Origin: Antilocapra americana
Taxonomy: Eukaryota; Chordata; Mammalia; Artiodactyla; Antilocapridae
Direction: 5' to 3'
Length of the DNA stretch: 64,000 nt
Assembly (NCBI GenBank): GCA_007570785.1
Contig: ML660201.1
Coordinates: 41,802,863-41,866,862 of the forward strand
The position numbers and the translations under genes were made by a program. Of this stretch, positions 1 to 11,548 are shown one piece after another. Each line of letters opens with the position of its first letter. Position 1 is the first letter of the stretch. The notes under the pieces were generated by a model. The model was not told the DNA's origin, did not search any database, and saw only the letters and a program-made list of their open reading frames with translations.

Positions 1-1260
1 CATCCCCTGGATGGGTGACCTACAAACGGGAATAATTACATCACAGAAGTTCTCCCACAGAAGTGAGAGTTCTGAGTTTGATGTCAGACTCCCCAGCCTG
101 GGGGCCCAGCATTGGGAGGAGGAACCCCCAGAGCATCTGGCTTTGAAGGCCAATGAGGCTTGACTGCAGAAGCTCCATAGGACTGGGGAAAACAGAAACT
201 CCACTCTTGAAGGGTACACAGAAGGTCTCACATGCATCAGGAACCAGGGCAAAAGCAGTGACTTCATAGGTGCCTGGGCCAGACCTACCTGCTATTCTTG
301 GAGGGTGCCCTGGGTAGTTAGTGGGGCTGGCTGTTATGGCTTACCCTGGGGACATAGAAACTGCTGGCAGAGATTATGGGAGTATTCATCTGCAGAAATT
401 CTCTCTGGAGGCTGACATCTTACTTGGGTCATGAGAACCAAGACCTGGCCCTACTGCTATAGGCTCCAGGGATGCTTCAGGCCAAACACAAATCAGGGTG
501 GGAATACATTCACACCCATTAGCAGAAGAGATACCTAAACACTTCCTAAGCCCATAGGCCCCTCTAGACATGGCCCTTGACATGGCCCTGCCCAGAGGGC
601 TCAGACTCAGCTCCACCCACCAGTGGGCAGACAAGAGCCCCTCAACCCAGGAAACCTGCACAAGCCTCTAGATCAACCTCATCCACCAGGGTGCACCAGA
701 GGCAAAAATCCACAAGCCTGCAGCCTGTGAAACTGAGTGTGCAAAAAAGGCCAAAACCTACTCTGGGGCCAGCCGGTCCCTAGCCCTTGGGTGACAAGAG
801 GGGAATGTATTGCTGGGACACTTAGGACTTTCCCTGAAGAGGGCCACTTCTCCAAGGCTGAGAAACAAAATGTACCACATCATGAAAATACAAATAGTTA
901 TTTAGACAAAAATTAGATTGGAGAGGAATATGTTCCAGAAGAAGGAACAAGATAAAACCCCAGAAGATCAACTGAATGGCATGCAGACAGGTGATCTACC
1001 TGGAAAAGGAAATCCAGATAAGAAAGAGTTTAGAGTAATGATCGTAAAGATGTTCAAAGAACTTAGGTAAACAATGGATGCAAGAAGTAACAAAGCGAGA
1101 AGTTACATGCAGTTTTTAACAAAGAGAAAATATTAACAACCAGCCAGAGTTGAAGAATAAAATAAATGAAATTAAAAAATACACAGAAGGAATCAATAGA
1201 AGAATAAATGAAGTGTAAGAATGGATCAGTGAGCTGGAAGACATAGCAGTGGAAATCACC
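1..1260 (+). mobile_element. L1-A, 5'UTR and start of ORF1
   Basis: This is the 5' part of a near full-length ruminant/mammalian L1. It has the typical L1 5'UTR text (an AGGACTTTCCCTG block, the GAGGAATATGTTCCAGAAG run, then the AACAAGATAAAACCCCAGAAG run) and leads into the coiled-coil part of ORF1 near 950-1250. The element continues at 1538-1577, 8351-10995, 11419-11548 and 13729-15725, because younger insertions split it. Frames are broken by stops throughout, so it is dead. Its left end lies at or before the window edge. The family is read from text similarity and the subfamily is not resolved. Confidence 0.75.
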
Positions 1261-1537
1261 ACTGCTGCTGCTGCTGCTAAGTTGCTTCAGTCGTGTCTGA
1301 CTCTGCAACCCCATAGACAGCAGCCCATCAGGCTCCCCGGTCCCTGGGATTCTCCAGGCAAGAACACTGGAGTGGGTTGCCATTTCCTTCTCCAACGCAT
1401 GAAAGCGAAAAGGGAAAGGGAAGTCGCTCAGTCGTGTCTGACTCTTAGCGACCCCACAGACTGCAGCCCGCCAGGCTCCTCCGTCCATGGGATTTTCCAG
1501 GCAAGAGTCCTGGAGTGGGGTGCCATTGCCTTCTTTG
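1261..1537 (+). mobile_element. Bov-A2 SINE (dimer)
   Basis: The element has the full Bov-A2 structure: a (CTG)n head, a first Bov-A monomer, a short linker rich in GAAA/GGGAAA, and a second monomer ending in GCCATTGCCTTC. It sits in L1-A ORF1 with an imperfect TSD of about 13 bp (GAAATCACCACTG near 1251-1263, GAGATCACCGCAG at 1538-1550). Bov-A2 is non-autonomous and uses sequence derived from BovB. Confidence 0.9.
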
Positions 1538-2103
1538 GAGATCACCGCAGTGGAACACAATATAGAAAAAAGAATCAAGGGATCATAATCTGCTGTCACC
1601 GCCCTCCTGGATCCTAGGAGCAGTTGTGAATGCTGCCTCCAACTGCCCAAACACCAGGAGCAGGTACAAAGTGATGCCTCTGCCCCCCTGAACTCCACAA
1701 GTGGTTATGAGCCGCCTCCACCCCCACCACGTGCTCCAGGGGTCCCCGAGCCTCCATCACCACTGAGCACTTCAAGACCAGGATCAACGGCCACATCTGC
1801 ACACCCCTAACAAGTGCACGAAGACCAGCCCACACTGAGAAAAGAGGCGATAGGCGTCTATACTGCAACAACCTTGGCACCAAACATATTAGACGAGTTA
1901 TGCGGGGATGCCCCACATGCAAAGGCCACAGTAGCTGAGTTTAGAAGAAACTCGGCAGGTAAGAGATATATAAATAAAATAAAGAAGCTGAGAAACCACT
2001 CCCAGTTAAAAGACCACAAGAACTACCCTGAAAGGCCAAACAAGGCAAGAGACCTCTTCTGTCTAATAGACACCGATTTAAAACAGGATGTAATAAAAAT
2101 GGT

Positions 2104-2314
2104 GTAATGATAAAGAATCTGTCTGCTAATGTAGGAGACACAAGAGATACAAGTTCGATTCCAGGGTTGGGAAGACACCCTGGAGTAGGAAGTGGCAATT
2201 CACTCCAGTATTCTCGCCTGGAAATTTCCATGGTCAGAGAAGTCTGGCAGGCTGTAGTCCATGGGATTGCAAAGAGATAGACACAACTGAGTGACTGAGC
2301 ACACACACACACAA
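2104..2314 (+). mobile_element. Bov-tA SINE, slightly 5' truncated
   Basis: The tRNA-Glu-like part (GATAAAGAATCTGTCTGC, then a GTTCGATTCC B box) is followed by the Bov-A unit (GGGTTGGGAAGA) and the end block (AGACACAACTGAGTGACTGA). It ends in a short CA run at 2302-2313 and sits between the L1-B 5'UTR and ORF1. Confidence 0.85.
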
Positions 2315-2315
2315 T

Positions 2316-3115
2316 GAGAATATTTAAGGAGTTAAAAAAAAGGCTGTTGATAGAAATGCAGAGTACTTTAAAAAGGAACCAGAAACTATAAAGAGGAACC
2401 AAGAAAAAATAAAATACTCATTTGCAGAAACAGGAACTGAGCTAAAGGCAATGAATAGCAGAATAAATAATTCAGAAGAACAAATAAATGACCTGGAAGA
2501 AAGAATAATGGAAATCACCAAATCAGGACAGCAGAAAAGCCAAAAAAAAAAAAAAAAAGCAATATAGGAGACATGTGGGATAGTAAAAAGTGAACCAGTC
2601 TACTCCATAGCAGTGATTCCAAAAAGGGGAGAAAGATAAAAGGAAATGGAAAATATATTTGAAGAAATTATAGTGGAAAGCTCCCCAAATCTACAGGAAA
2701 TAGTATACTGGTACAGAGGGTTCCAAACAAGATGAACCCAGACAGGCCTACACCAAGACATACGTTACTAAAAATGGCAAAAGTTAAGGATAAGCAGGAT
2801 TCTAAAGACAGCAAGTTAAAAATAAAGAGCTAACTACAAGGGAACCCCCATAAGGCTATCAGCTGATTTCTCTACAGAAACATTGTAGGTCAGAAAGGAG
2901 TGGCAAGATACATTCAAAGTTCTGAAAGGGAAAAATCTACAATATAGGATACTCTACCTAGCAAGACTACCATTCAGAATAGGAGAGAGAAAAAAATTCT
3001 CAAACAAGAAAAATCTAAAGGAATACAGTAACACTAAATCTATCTTAAAGGAAATATTGAAAGGTCTTCTCAAAATAGAAAAGGAGTCAGAATCTATAGG
3101 GAAGATAAAAATTTC
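2316..3115 (+). pseudogene. L1-B ORF1 (RNA-binding protein) remnant
   Basis: In the intact family ORF1 encodes a trimeric RNA chaperone with a coiled coil, an RRM and a C-terminal domain. Here a coiled-coil-like part can be read around 2330-2520. A GENLFEEII-like region lies near 2640-2690. The C-terminal domain, recognisable by a PIRLSADFS-like motif and a REWQDIFKV-like motif, runs at about 2840-3060. Stops and frameshifts interrupt all parts, so no protein is expected. Confidence 0.7.
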
Positions 3116-5835
3116 AGTTAAGAAGTAAATCACTTAATAAGCCAGTGCACAGATCCTTAAAAAAGCAAAAATATTCTGTGAAAGTGTTAATAACCACCAT
3201 GAACAGCAAAAGGACGGAAGTGAAAGTGTAAAAGAGGACATCAAAATCATGAAATGTGGGGGAGGAAAGAAATAAAATATAGATCCCCCACCCCGAATCT
3301 ATTTGAGCCTATATGACTACCAGTTTAAGGTACGTACATACAGGAAGGGGGTAACATACTTGAAAATAGGGTAACCATAAATCAAAAACACACAATACAT
3401 TCACAACAACCAAAAAGAAAATAATTTAAGTATAATATAAAGATCATGAAACCACAAAAGAAACACAAAAAGAAAAAGGAAGTATAAAGAAGAAACATAA
3501 AATGAATGGGAAAACAAGGTATAAAATGGCAATAAATACAAATTTATCAACAATTACCTTAAGTTTCAATGGACTAAATGTTTCAATCAAAAGACACAGA
3601 GGTGCAGATTGAAAAAAAACAACAAAAGCCTATATTATGCTGTCTACAAAAGACCCACCTTAGGGCAAAGGACTCACATAGATTGAAAGTGAGGGTGTGA
3701 AAAATCATATTCTAGGCAAACTGAGAATACAAGAAAGTGAGGGTCATAATACTCATTTCAGAAAAAAACAGACTTAAAAACAAAGACCATAAAGAGATAA
3801 AGAAGGACAGTATATAATGATAAAAGGAGGATTTCACATGCGTCAGCAAATATGCACCCAATGTCAACACCCCCAAATACATAAACAAATTCTAACAGAC
3901 ATAAAAGGAGACATTGACAAGACCACATCAATAGTAGGAGACTTTAACACCCCACTCACATCAGTGGACAGATCTTTAAGATAGAAAATTAGTAAGGCAA
4001 CAAAGATTTTAAATGGTATAACAGAACAGTTAGATTTAATTGATATTTTCAAAACATTACATCCACAGAACTCAGAATACACATTCTTTTCAAGTGTACA
4101 TGGAACTCTATCTAGGACTGACCACACACTAAGGCACAAAACAAACCTCAACAGGTTTAAGAGTACGGGGATTATCTCAATCTTTTTTGACTAAATAGCA
4201 TGAAACTATGAAAAAAATGATTACATGGATACTAAACAAATGAAAAAACAGTGTGACTAAAAAACTGATGTGTGAACACGGAAATTAAAGAGGAAAATAA
4301 AAATATATTGAGACAAATGACAATGAAAACACAACCATAGAAAATCTATGGGATGAAACAAGAGCAGTTCTTAGAGAAATATTCATAGCAGTACAGGCCT
4401 TCCTCAAAAAACAAAATTTTCAAATAACCAAACCTACCAGTTAAAAGAATTAGAAAAACAAAACCATAGTCAGTAGAAGGAAGGAAATAAAGATTATACA
4501 GGAAATAAAATATAATAAAAAATCAATAAAACTAAGAGCTGGTTATTTGAAAGGATAAACAAGATCGACAAACTTCTGGCCAGGCTAATCAACAAGAAAA
4601 GAGAGAGAACCCACATAAATAAACTAAGAAATGAAAGAGGAGACATAACAACAGATACCACAGAAATACAAAAATCCACAGGAGAATACTGTGAACAATT
4701 ATATGTCAGCAAATTTGACAACTTAGAAGAAATGGACAAGTTTCTAGAAACATACAATCCACCAAAACTGAACCAAGAAGCAGAAATTTTGAACAGACTG
4801 ATCACTAAAAGTGAAATAGAATCTGTAACTTAAAAACACACTGCAAACAAAAATCCTAGGCCAAATGGTTTCACAAGTCTACCAAACATAAAAAGAAAAA
4901 CTTATATTGACCCTTCTCAAACTCTTCCAAAAAACTGAAGTAGAGAGAATACTCCTAAAAACATTCTATCAATATGAAGCTACCATCACCCTGATATCAA
5001 AACCAGATAAAGGCACCATGAAAAAAGAAAATTGCATTCTTTGATGAATATAGATGCAAAAATTCTCAACAAAATATTAGCAAATCAAATCCAACAATGC
5101 ATAAAAGTGATCATATACCATGACCAAGTGTAGTTCATTCCAAAATCACAATGATGATTCAGCGTACACAAATCAACCAATGTGACTCACCGAATATGTA
5201 AAAGACAAAAAGCACATGTTTGTCCCAACAGATGCAGATAAAGCATTCGACAAAATTCAACATTCGTGCATGATAAAAAAAAGTCTTGCCAAAGTAAGTA
5301 CAGTGGGAATACATCTCAATATAATATATGCTATTTGTGACAAACCCACAATCAATATAATACTAAATGGTGAAAAGCTAAGACTCCCTACTAAAATCTC
5401 GAACAATCCAAGGATGCCCACTTTCAACTCTATTCAACACAGCATTGGAATGTCAGCCACAGCAATCACATGAGAAAAATAAATAAAAGGTATCAAAATT
5501 GAAAGGGAAGAGGTAAAAGTGTCATTATATGCAGATGGTATGATAGTATACATAGAAAACCCCAAAGACACCAAACAAAAGCTCCTGGAACTGGTAAATT
5601 AAGCAAGGCAGCAGGATACAAGATTAATATATAGAAATGGGATGCACTTTTTACATCAACAATGAAGTATTAGAAAAGGAATGTAAAAAAATAATAACTT
5701 TTAAATCATACTCTAAAAATTAAAATACTTAGGAATAAACCTGACAAAAGAGATGAAATGTTTATATGTTGAAAAGTATAAAACATTAATAAAGGACATT
5801 GAAGATGACTCATAGAAATGGAAAGATACTCCATA

Positions 5836-5966
5836 CTCTCTGTCTTTGTTTATTTGGCTATACTGCACAGCTGTTGGGATCTTAGTTCTCTGACCAGGGA
5901 TTGAACCCAGGACCCCAGGAGTGGGAGGGCCAAGTCCTAACCACTGAACTGCCAGGAAATCCCCAT
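5836..5966 (-). mobile_element. CHR-type tRNA-Glu SINE
   Basis: On the minus strand it reads as a CHR SINE: GGATTTCCTGGCAGTTCAGT, a gap, then a GGTTCAATCCCTGGTC B box, GAACTAAGATCCC and a T/A-rich tail. It is inserted in L1-B ORF2, with CCATACTCT before it and CCATGCTCT after it as the likely TSD. CHR SINEs are cetartiodactyl-specific. Confidence 0.75.
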
Positions 5967-5995
5967 GCTCTTCACTTTGAAAAATTGATATTTTT

Positions 5996-6519
5996 ATTTT
6001 TTTTTTATTTTTTTTATTTTTATTTTTTGAGGCTGAAGTTTTATTAATTTTTATAAAAAACAATGAAAGCTTTGGGTTTAAAGAATAGATATTAGTATTA
6101 ACCTTAATATTAATACTAAGCATATTAATTTTTTTTCTTTCTCATATAAGGGAAATTTGATGATACTATTTCTATGCAATACCAAATTTAAGGACATTAA
6201 ATAATCCAATGATGTTTTCACTTGGTAGGATTTTGACTTAAAAATAACATGGATATACTAATATTTCAATGGTATATTTTAAATGAGTCACAAGAATAAC
6301 ATTATTCTAATAAGCTAAAATATCTCAAGTATTACAAATGCTTACAATATCACATATGTACTTATTTCTTAACTCTAATATAACCAAAGGAAAAGGGAAA
6401 GGGAAGTGGGTCAGTTGTGTCCAACTCTTTGCAGCCCATGGACTGTAGCCTACCAGGCTCCTCCATCCATGGAATTTTCCAGGCAAGAGTACTGGAGTGG
6501 GTTGCCATTTCCTTCTCCA
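5996..6519 (-). mobile_element. Processed retrocopy of a 3'UTR-like transcript
   Basis: The block is flanked by an 18-bp direct repeat (TGAAAAATTGATATTTTT at 5978-5995 and 6520-6537). The pre-integration site reads TTTTT/AAAA, the usual L1 endonuclease target. On the minus strand the insert ends with an AATAAA signal (complement of 6040-6045), about 10 bases of spacer and an A-rich tail (complement of 5997-6028). Its 5' part is an antisense Bov-A monomer. No protein-coding frame is seen in it, and the parent transcript is unknown. Confidence 0.7.
6388..6519 (+). mobile_element. Bov-A monomer inside the retrocopy
   Basis: A GAAAAGGGAAAGGGAAGT linker is followed by one Bov-A monomer ending GCCATTTCCTTCTCC. 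It has no TSD of its own, and its end coincides with the end of the retrocopy, so it probably arrived as part of that transcript. Confidence 0.8.
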
Positions 6520-7019
6520 TGAAAAATTGATATTTTTAAAACAGCCATACCACCCAAAATAATCTACAGATTTAATGAAATGTCTATCAAATTACCTATA
6601 AAATTTTTCACTGAACTAGAACATATAATGCAAAAATTCATATGGAACTATAAAAGACCCAGATTTGCCAAAGAAATCCTTATGAAAAAGAACAAAGCAG
6701 GAAGCATAATCCTAACAGTCTTCAGACAATATTACAAAGTTACTGTAATCAAAATAGTATGTATTGGCACAAGACAGACATATGGATCAACAGAACAGAA
6801 TAGAGTACCCCCAAGAAATCTACACTCTTTATGGTCAATGCATCTTTGACAAAAGGGGTAAGGATATAATACAATAGGGAAAAGATAGTCTCTTTAGCAA
6901 ATGGTGTTTGAAAGCTGGACAGGTGCATGTAAATCAATGAAATAAATCTCTAAAATATGTAAGCAGCTCATACAGCTCAATAACATCAGCAAAAACACAA
7001 CCCAATCAAAAAACGGGCA

Positions 7020-7160
7020 TGGGGAGGGCGGTTCAAGAAGGAGGGGACATATGTCTATCTATGGTTGATGTCTGGCAGCAACCAACATAATTCTGTAAAG
7101 CAATTATCCTTCAATTAAAAAAATAAATTTTAAAAAGTAAAAATAATAAAGGAAAAAAAA
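7020..7160 (+). mobile_element. L1_BT 3' end, severely 5' truncated
   Basis: Only the last part of an L1_BT-type 3'UTR is present (a mutated TATGGCAAAAACCA block, GTAAAGCAATTATCC, then AATTAAAAAAATAAATTTT and an A-rich tail). L1-B ORF2 runs on both sides. GGCAT occurs at both junctions, but this is too short to call as a TSD. Confidence 0.65.
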
Positions 7161-7881
7161 GGCATAAGAAAATATAGACATTTCTCTAAAGAAGACATAA
7201 GGATGGCCAATAGGCATCTGAAAAGATGCTCAATGTGGTAATTAGAGAAATACAAACCAAAACTATAATGATATATGGCCTCACACCAGTCAGAAAGCCC
7301 ACTATTAAAAAGTCTAGGAAAAACAAATGCTGGAGAGAGTGTAGAACAAGGAACCCTCCCATACTGTTGGTGGGAATGTAAGTTGGTACAGTCACTATGG
7401 AAAACCATATGGAGGTTCCCTGGAAAACTAAAAACTTGTCATATGATCCAGCAACCCCGTTCCTGGGCATATACCCAAATCAAACGGTAATTCAAAAAGA
7501 TATATGCAGCCCTATGTTCACAGCAGCAATATTCACAATAGCCAAGACATGGAAACAACCTAAATGCCCATCAACAGATGAATGGATAAACAAGATGTGG
7601 TATACACATACAATGGAATACTACTCATTCATAAAAAGAACAAAATAATGCCAGTGTTATCAACATGGATGCAACTAGAGATTATCATAACGAAATGTGA
7701 AGTAAGGAAGAATGAGAAAGACAAACACCAGATTATAACACACATACAGAATCTAAAATTGGACACAAATGAACCAATCAATGAAACAGAAACTGAACCA
7801 TGACGTAGAGAACAGACTTCTGGGTGCTAAAGTGGAGGTGGTTGGGAGATGGATGGAGTGGGAGGTTCCTCCCCAGATGGA

Positions 7882-8176
7882 GAGGAAAGAATCCGCCTGC
7901 AATGCAGGAGACCCCAGTTTAATTCCTGGGTTGGGAAGATCCCCTGGAGAAGGGATAGGCTACCTACTCCAGTATTCTTAGGCTTCCCTTGTGGCTCAGC
8001 TGGTAAAGAACCCACCTGCAATGTGGGAGACCTAGGTTCGATCCTTGGGTTGGGAAGATCCCCTTGAGAAGGGTAAGGCTACCCACTCTAGTATTCTGGC
8101 CTGGAGAATTCCATTGTATAGTCCATGGGATCACAAAGAGTCAGACATGACTGAGTGACTTTCACTTTCATTGTAT
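7882..8176 (+). mobile_element. Bov-tA3 composite SINE
   Basis: Two tRNA-Glu-like units lie head to tail. The first is truncated at its start and ends CCAGTATTCTT. The second starts GGCTTCCCTTGTGGCTCAG and continues through the Bov-A unit to the TTTCACTTTCA tail. This dimeric layout, with the short GTATAGTCCATGGG end block, is the Bov-tA3 form. It sits in the L1-B 3'UTR. Confidence 0.85.
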
Positions 8177-8238
8177 GGCACAGAGAACTATACTCAGTAT
8201 CCTATGATAAACCATATTGCAAAAGGATATATAACAAG

Positions 8239-8241
<3 letters not shown>

Positions 8242-8274
<33 letters not shown>
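8242..8274. repeat. (AT)n microsatellite
   Basis: About 16 AT units lie within the L1-B 3'UTR, at a place where related L1 copies also carry TA-rich runs. Confidence 0.9.
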
Positions 8275-8277
<3 letters not shown>

Positions 8278-8350
8278 TAATCACTTTGCAGTACAGCAGA
8301 AACATAACATTTGTAAATCAACTATATACTCTGATGAAAAATATTGATAA

Positions 8351-10995
8351 AAAAAGAAAAAAATGAAAAGAAATGAGGACAGTTTAAGAGACCTCTGAGA
8401 CATCAAACACAGTAACATTCACATTATAGGGGTCCCAAAAGGAGAAGAGAAAGAAAGGCCCATGAAAAAGTCTGAGGAGAGAGTAGCTGAAAACTTGCTT
8501 AACATGGGAAAGGAAAGCAGTCATCCAAGTCTAGGAAGTCCAGAGACCTATTCAGGATTAACCAAGGAGGAACATAATGAGACACATAGTAATTAAATTG
8601 AAAAAAAAATAAAGATAAAGAGAAAATATGAGAAGAAAGGAGAAAAAAATAACAAGCAACATAACAAGTAACTAAAAGGAAACTCTCATAAGGCTTAGCT
8701 GATTTTTAGCAGAAATTCTGCAGGCTAGACAGGTGTCACACAATAAATTTAAAGTGATGATAGGGAAAAATCTACAATCAATAAGACTATGAAGCAAGGC
8801 TCATGTTCAGATTTGACAGAGTGCTGTATCTAGAGCTCATGGTAACTGCAAACCAAAAATCTATAATAGATACACACCCCCACACACCCACACACACCCT
8901 TGGTGGCTCAGAAGGTAAGGAGCCTGCTTGCAATGTGGGGGACCTACTTGGGCTGGGAAGATCCCTTTGAGAAGGGAATGGCTACTCACTCCAGTGTGGA
9001 GGAGCTTCCCTGGTGACTCAGATGGTAAAGAATCTGCCCGCAATTTGGGAGACCTGGGTTTGATCACTGTGTCAGGAAGATTCCCTGGTGTAGGAAATGG
9101 CAACCCACTCCAGTATGCTTGCTTGGAGAATTCCATGGACAGAGGAGCCTGGAGGCTTATAGTCCATGGGGTCGCAAAGAGTTGGACATGATTGAGTGCC
9201 TAACACTTCCACTTTCACATCAAATATCAAGAGAAAGTAACAAAAGAGCAAAGGAAAAAAAGACATACTAAAACAAACCCCAAATAATTAAGAAAATGAC
9301 AACATAAACTTACATACTGATGATTACCTTAAATGTAAACAGGTTAAACACTCCAACAAAAGGACACAGACTGGCTGGATGGATACAAAAAGAACCACAT
9401 ATACAACTTCTAAAAGAGACACCCTTCAGATCTGCAGACACTTACACACTGATGTGAGAATGGAAAAAGGTATTCCATGCAAATGGAAATCAAAAGGAAA
9501 CTGGAGTAGGAATACTTATATTAGGAAAAACACACTTGAAAGACTGTTACAAGAGACAAAGAAGGACACTACATAATAATTAAGGGATCAATACAAGAAG
9601 AAGCTACAACAATTGTAAATATATGTACATTAAACAGAAGCACTTCAATATACAAGGCAACTGTTAACAGATATAAATGAAGAAACTGACAGCAACCCAA
9701 CAGTGGGGAACTATCACACTCCATTTCCATCAATAGATGGATCACCCAGAAAATCAATAAGGACACAAAAGACTCAGGTGACACATTAGACCAGATAGAA
9801 TTAAATAATAATTATATGGTACTCTCTCCAAAAGCAGCACAATGCACATTCTTTTCAAGTGAAACATTCTCCAGGATAGATCACATACTGGGCACAGAAG
9901 ATATCAAGCACCCTTTCCAACTACGACATTGTGATATTAGAAATGAAGCACAAGGAAAAAAAAATGCAAAAACACAAACATGTGGAAGCTAAACAATGTG
10001 CTACCAAACAACCAAAGGATCATCAAATAAACCATGAGAAAAAAAAAATACCTCGAGACAAATGAAAACAAAACACAACAATCCAAAATCTAGGGGGAAC
10101 AGACAAAACAAATCTAAGTGGGAAATTTATAATGACAAGCATATCTAAGGAAGCCAAAAAAATCTCATACAACCTAATGTTAAACTGAAAGTAACTAGAC
10201 AAACGGGAACAAACAAAGCTCAGTGTTTCTAGAAGCAAATAAATCATAATGATCAGAACAAAAATAAGTGAAACTGAGACTAAGAAATCAATAGAAAAGA
10301 TCAATGAAACTAAAATTTGATTCCTCGGAAAGACAACAAATTGATAATCCTTAGACAGACTCATCAAAAAAAGGGAGAGAGTTCAAATCAATAAAATCAG
10401 AAATCAAAAATGAGTACTTAAAACAGACACTGCAGAAATACAAAGGAACCTAAGAGACTACTATAAGCAAGCCTATGCCAATAAAATGGACAACCTGGAA
10501 GAAATGGACAAATTCTTGGAAAGGTACAATCTCCCAAGACAGAACCAGGAAGAAATAGAAAATATGAACACAATGGCAATTACTAAAATTGAATCTGTGA
10601 TTAAAAAACTTCCAACAAAGAAAGTCCAAGACCAGAGGGCTTCACAGGCAAATTCTACCAAACATTTAGAGTTAACTCCTATCCTTCTGAAATGATTCTT
10701 AAAAGCTGCAGAGGAAAGAACACTTACTTCCGAATTTATGCTATAAGGCCAGGATCACACTGATATCAAAACCAGACAAAGATATCACAAAAAAGGAAAC
10801 TATAGGCCAATATCACTGATGAACATAGATGCAAAAACCCTCAACAAACTACTAGCAAACTGAATCAAGCAATATATTAAAACAAAATATACCATGATCA
10901 AATGGAATTTATCCCAGGGATGGAAGGACTTCTCAATGTCTACAAACCAATCAGTGTGATACAACACATGAATAAACTGGAGAATGAAAACCCTC
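8351..10995 (+). pseudogene. L1-A ORF1 end and first part of ORF2
   Basis: L1-A resumes here. An ORF1 RRM-like segment starts near 8370 (a HIIGVPKGEE-like stretch at 8415-8450), and the ORF1 C-terminal region runs to about 8860. After a Bov-tA3 insertion, the ORF2 endonuclease follows at about 9300-9920 (a CTFFSSET-like block near 9850). The pre-RT region follows at 10330-10690 and the RT start at 10690-10995. Many stops and frameshifts are present. It is broken at a TGATGATCTCTAT site by the BovB 3' end at 11009. Confidence 0.75.
8905..9222 (+). mobile_element. Bov-tA3-like composite SINE
   Basis: A first tRNA-like unit (TTGGTGGCTCAGAAGGTAAG, then GGGCTGGGAAGATCC) is followed by a complete second unit starting GAGCTTCCCTGGTGACTCAG and ending AGTTGGACATGATTGAGTG plus CACTTTCAC. 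A CA-rich stretch precedes it (8873-8907). It interrupts L1-A between ORF1 and ORF2. Confidence 0.8.
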
Positions 10996-11008
10996 TGATG
11001 ATCTCTAT

Positions 11009-11418
11009 TCAGTTCAGTTCAGTCACTCAGTCATGTCCAACTCTTTGTGACCCCATGGACTGCAGCATGCCAGGCTTCCGTGTCCATCACCAACTCCCAA
11101 CTCCCATCACCAACTCAAACTCATGTTCATCGAGTCAGTGATGCCCTCCAACCATCTCATCCTCTGTCGTCCCCTTCTCCTCCTGCCTTCAATCTTTCCT
11201 AGCATCAGGATCTTTTCCAGTGAGTTGGTTCTTCGCATTCAGTGCCCAAGGTATTGGAGTTTCAGCTTCAGCATCAGTCCTTCCAGTGAATATTCAGGAC
11301 TGATTTCCTTTAGGATTGACTGGTTTGATCTCCTTGCAGTCCAAGGGACTCTTAAGAGTCTTCTCCAACACCATAGTTCAAAAGCATCAATTCTTTGGTG
11401 CTAGGCTTCCAACTCTCA
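11009..11418 (-). mobile_element. BovB 3' end (ART2A type)
   Basis: This is the 3' end of BovB read from the minus strand. It begins on the plus strand with the tandem TCAGTTCAGTTCAG tail that RTE LINEs carry instead of poly-A. It is flanked by a perfect 13-bp TSD, TGATGATCTCTAT (10996-11008 and 11419-11431), inside the RT region of L1-A, so both ends are exact. Confidence 0.93.
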
Positions 11419-11548
11419 TGATGATCTCTATAGATGAAGAAAAATCTTTCAACAAAATCGAACACCCATTAATGATAAAAAAAAAACCTCCAGAAAATGG
11501 GTAGAGGAAAGCTACCTCAAAATAATAAAGAACATACATGAGACTTAC
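11419..11548 (+). mobile_element. L1-A ORF2 RT fragment between two BovB insertions
   Basis: A short return of L1-A RT sequence reads DEEKSFNKIEHPLMIKK-like in frame, matching the block after the 10995 break. It runs until BovB sequence starts near 11549. Confidence 0.75.

Larger units (their letters stand above)
3535..7805 (+). pseudogene. L1-B ORF2 (endonuclease/reverse transcriptase) remnant
   Basis: ORF2 of intact L1s carries an APE-like endonuclease, a reverse transcriptase and a C-terminal Cys-rich region. Readable pieces are the endonuclease end (an EYTFFSS-like motif near 4075), the start of the RT (near 4500-4800), RT blocks at 4950-5600 and the C-terminal region at 6540-7650. The catalytic FADD position reads YADG at 5528-5539, which loses an essential Asp. 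Two SINEs and a retrocopy also cut the frame. The copy is inactive. Confidence 0.75.
1578..8350 (+). mobile_element. L1-B, near full-length L1 nested in L1-A
   Basis: This is a second L1 in the same orientation, inserted into ORF1 of L1-A. Its parts in order are: a GC-richer 5'UTR (1578-2100), ORF1 remnant (2316-3115), an inter-ORF stretch, ORF2 remnant (about 3535-7805) and a 3'UTR ending near 8350. L1-A sequence stops near 1577 and resumes at about 8351, and A-rich flanks (AGAAAAAAGAAT-like) resemble a TSD. L1-B is interrupted by Bov-tA (2104), a CHR SINE (5836), a retrocopy (5996), an L1_BT 3' end (7020) and Bov-tA3 (7882). All reading frames are broken. Confidence 0.75.

Noticed and set aside
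8242..8274. Possible origin or matrix-attachment AT tract
   Set aside because: It is a simple AT microsatellite within an L1 3'UTR, with nothing further to support a function.
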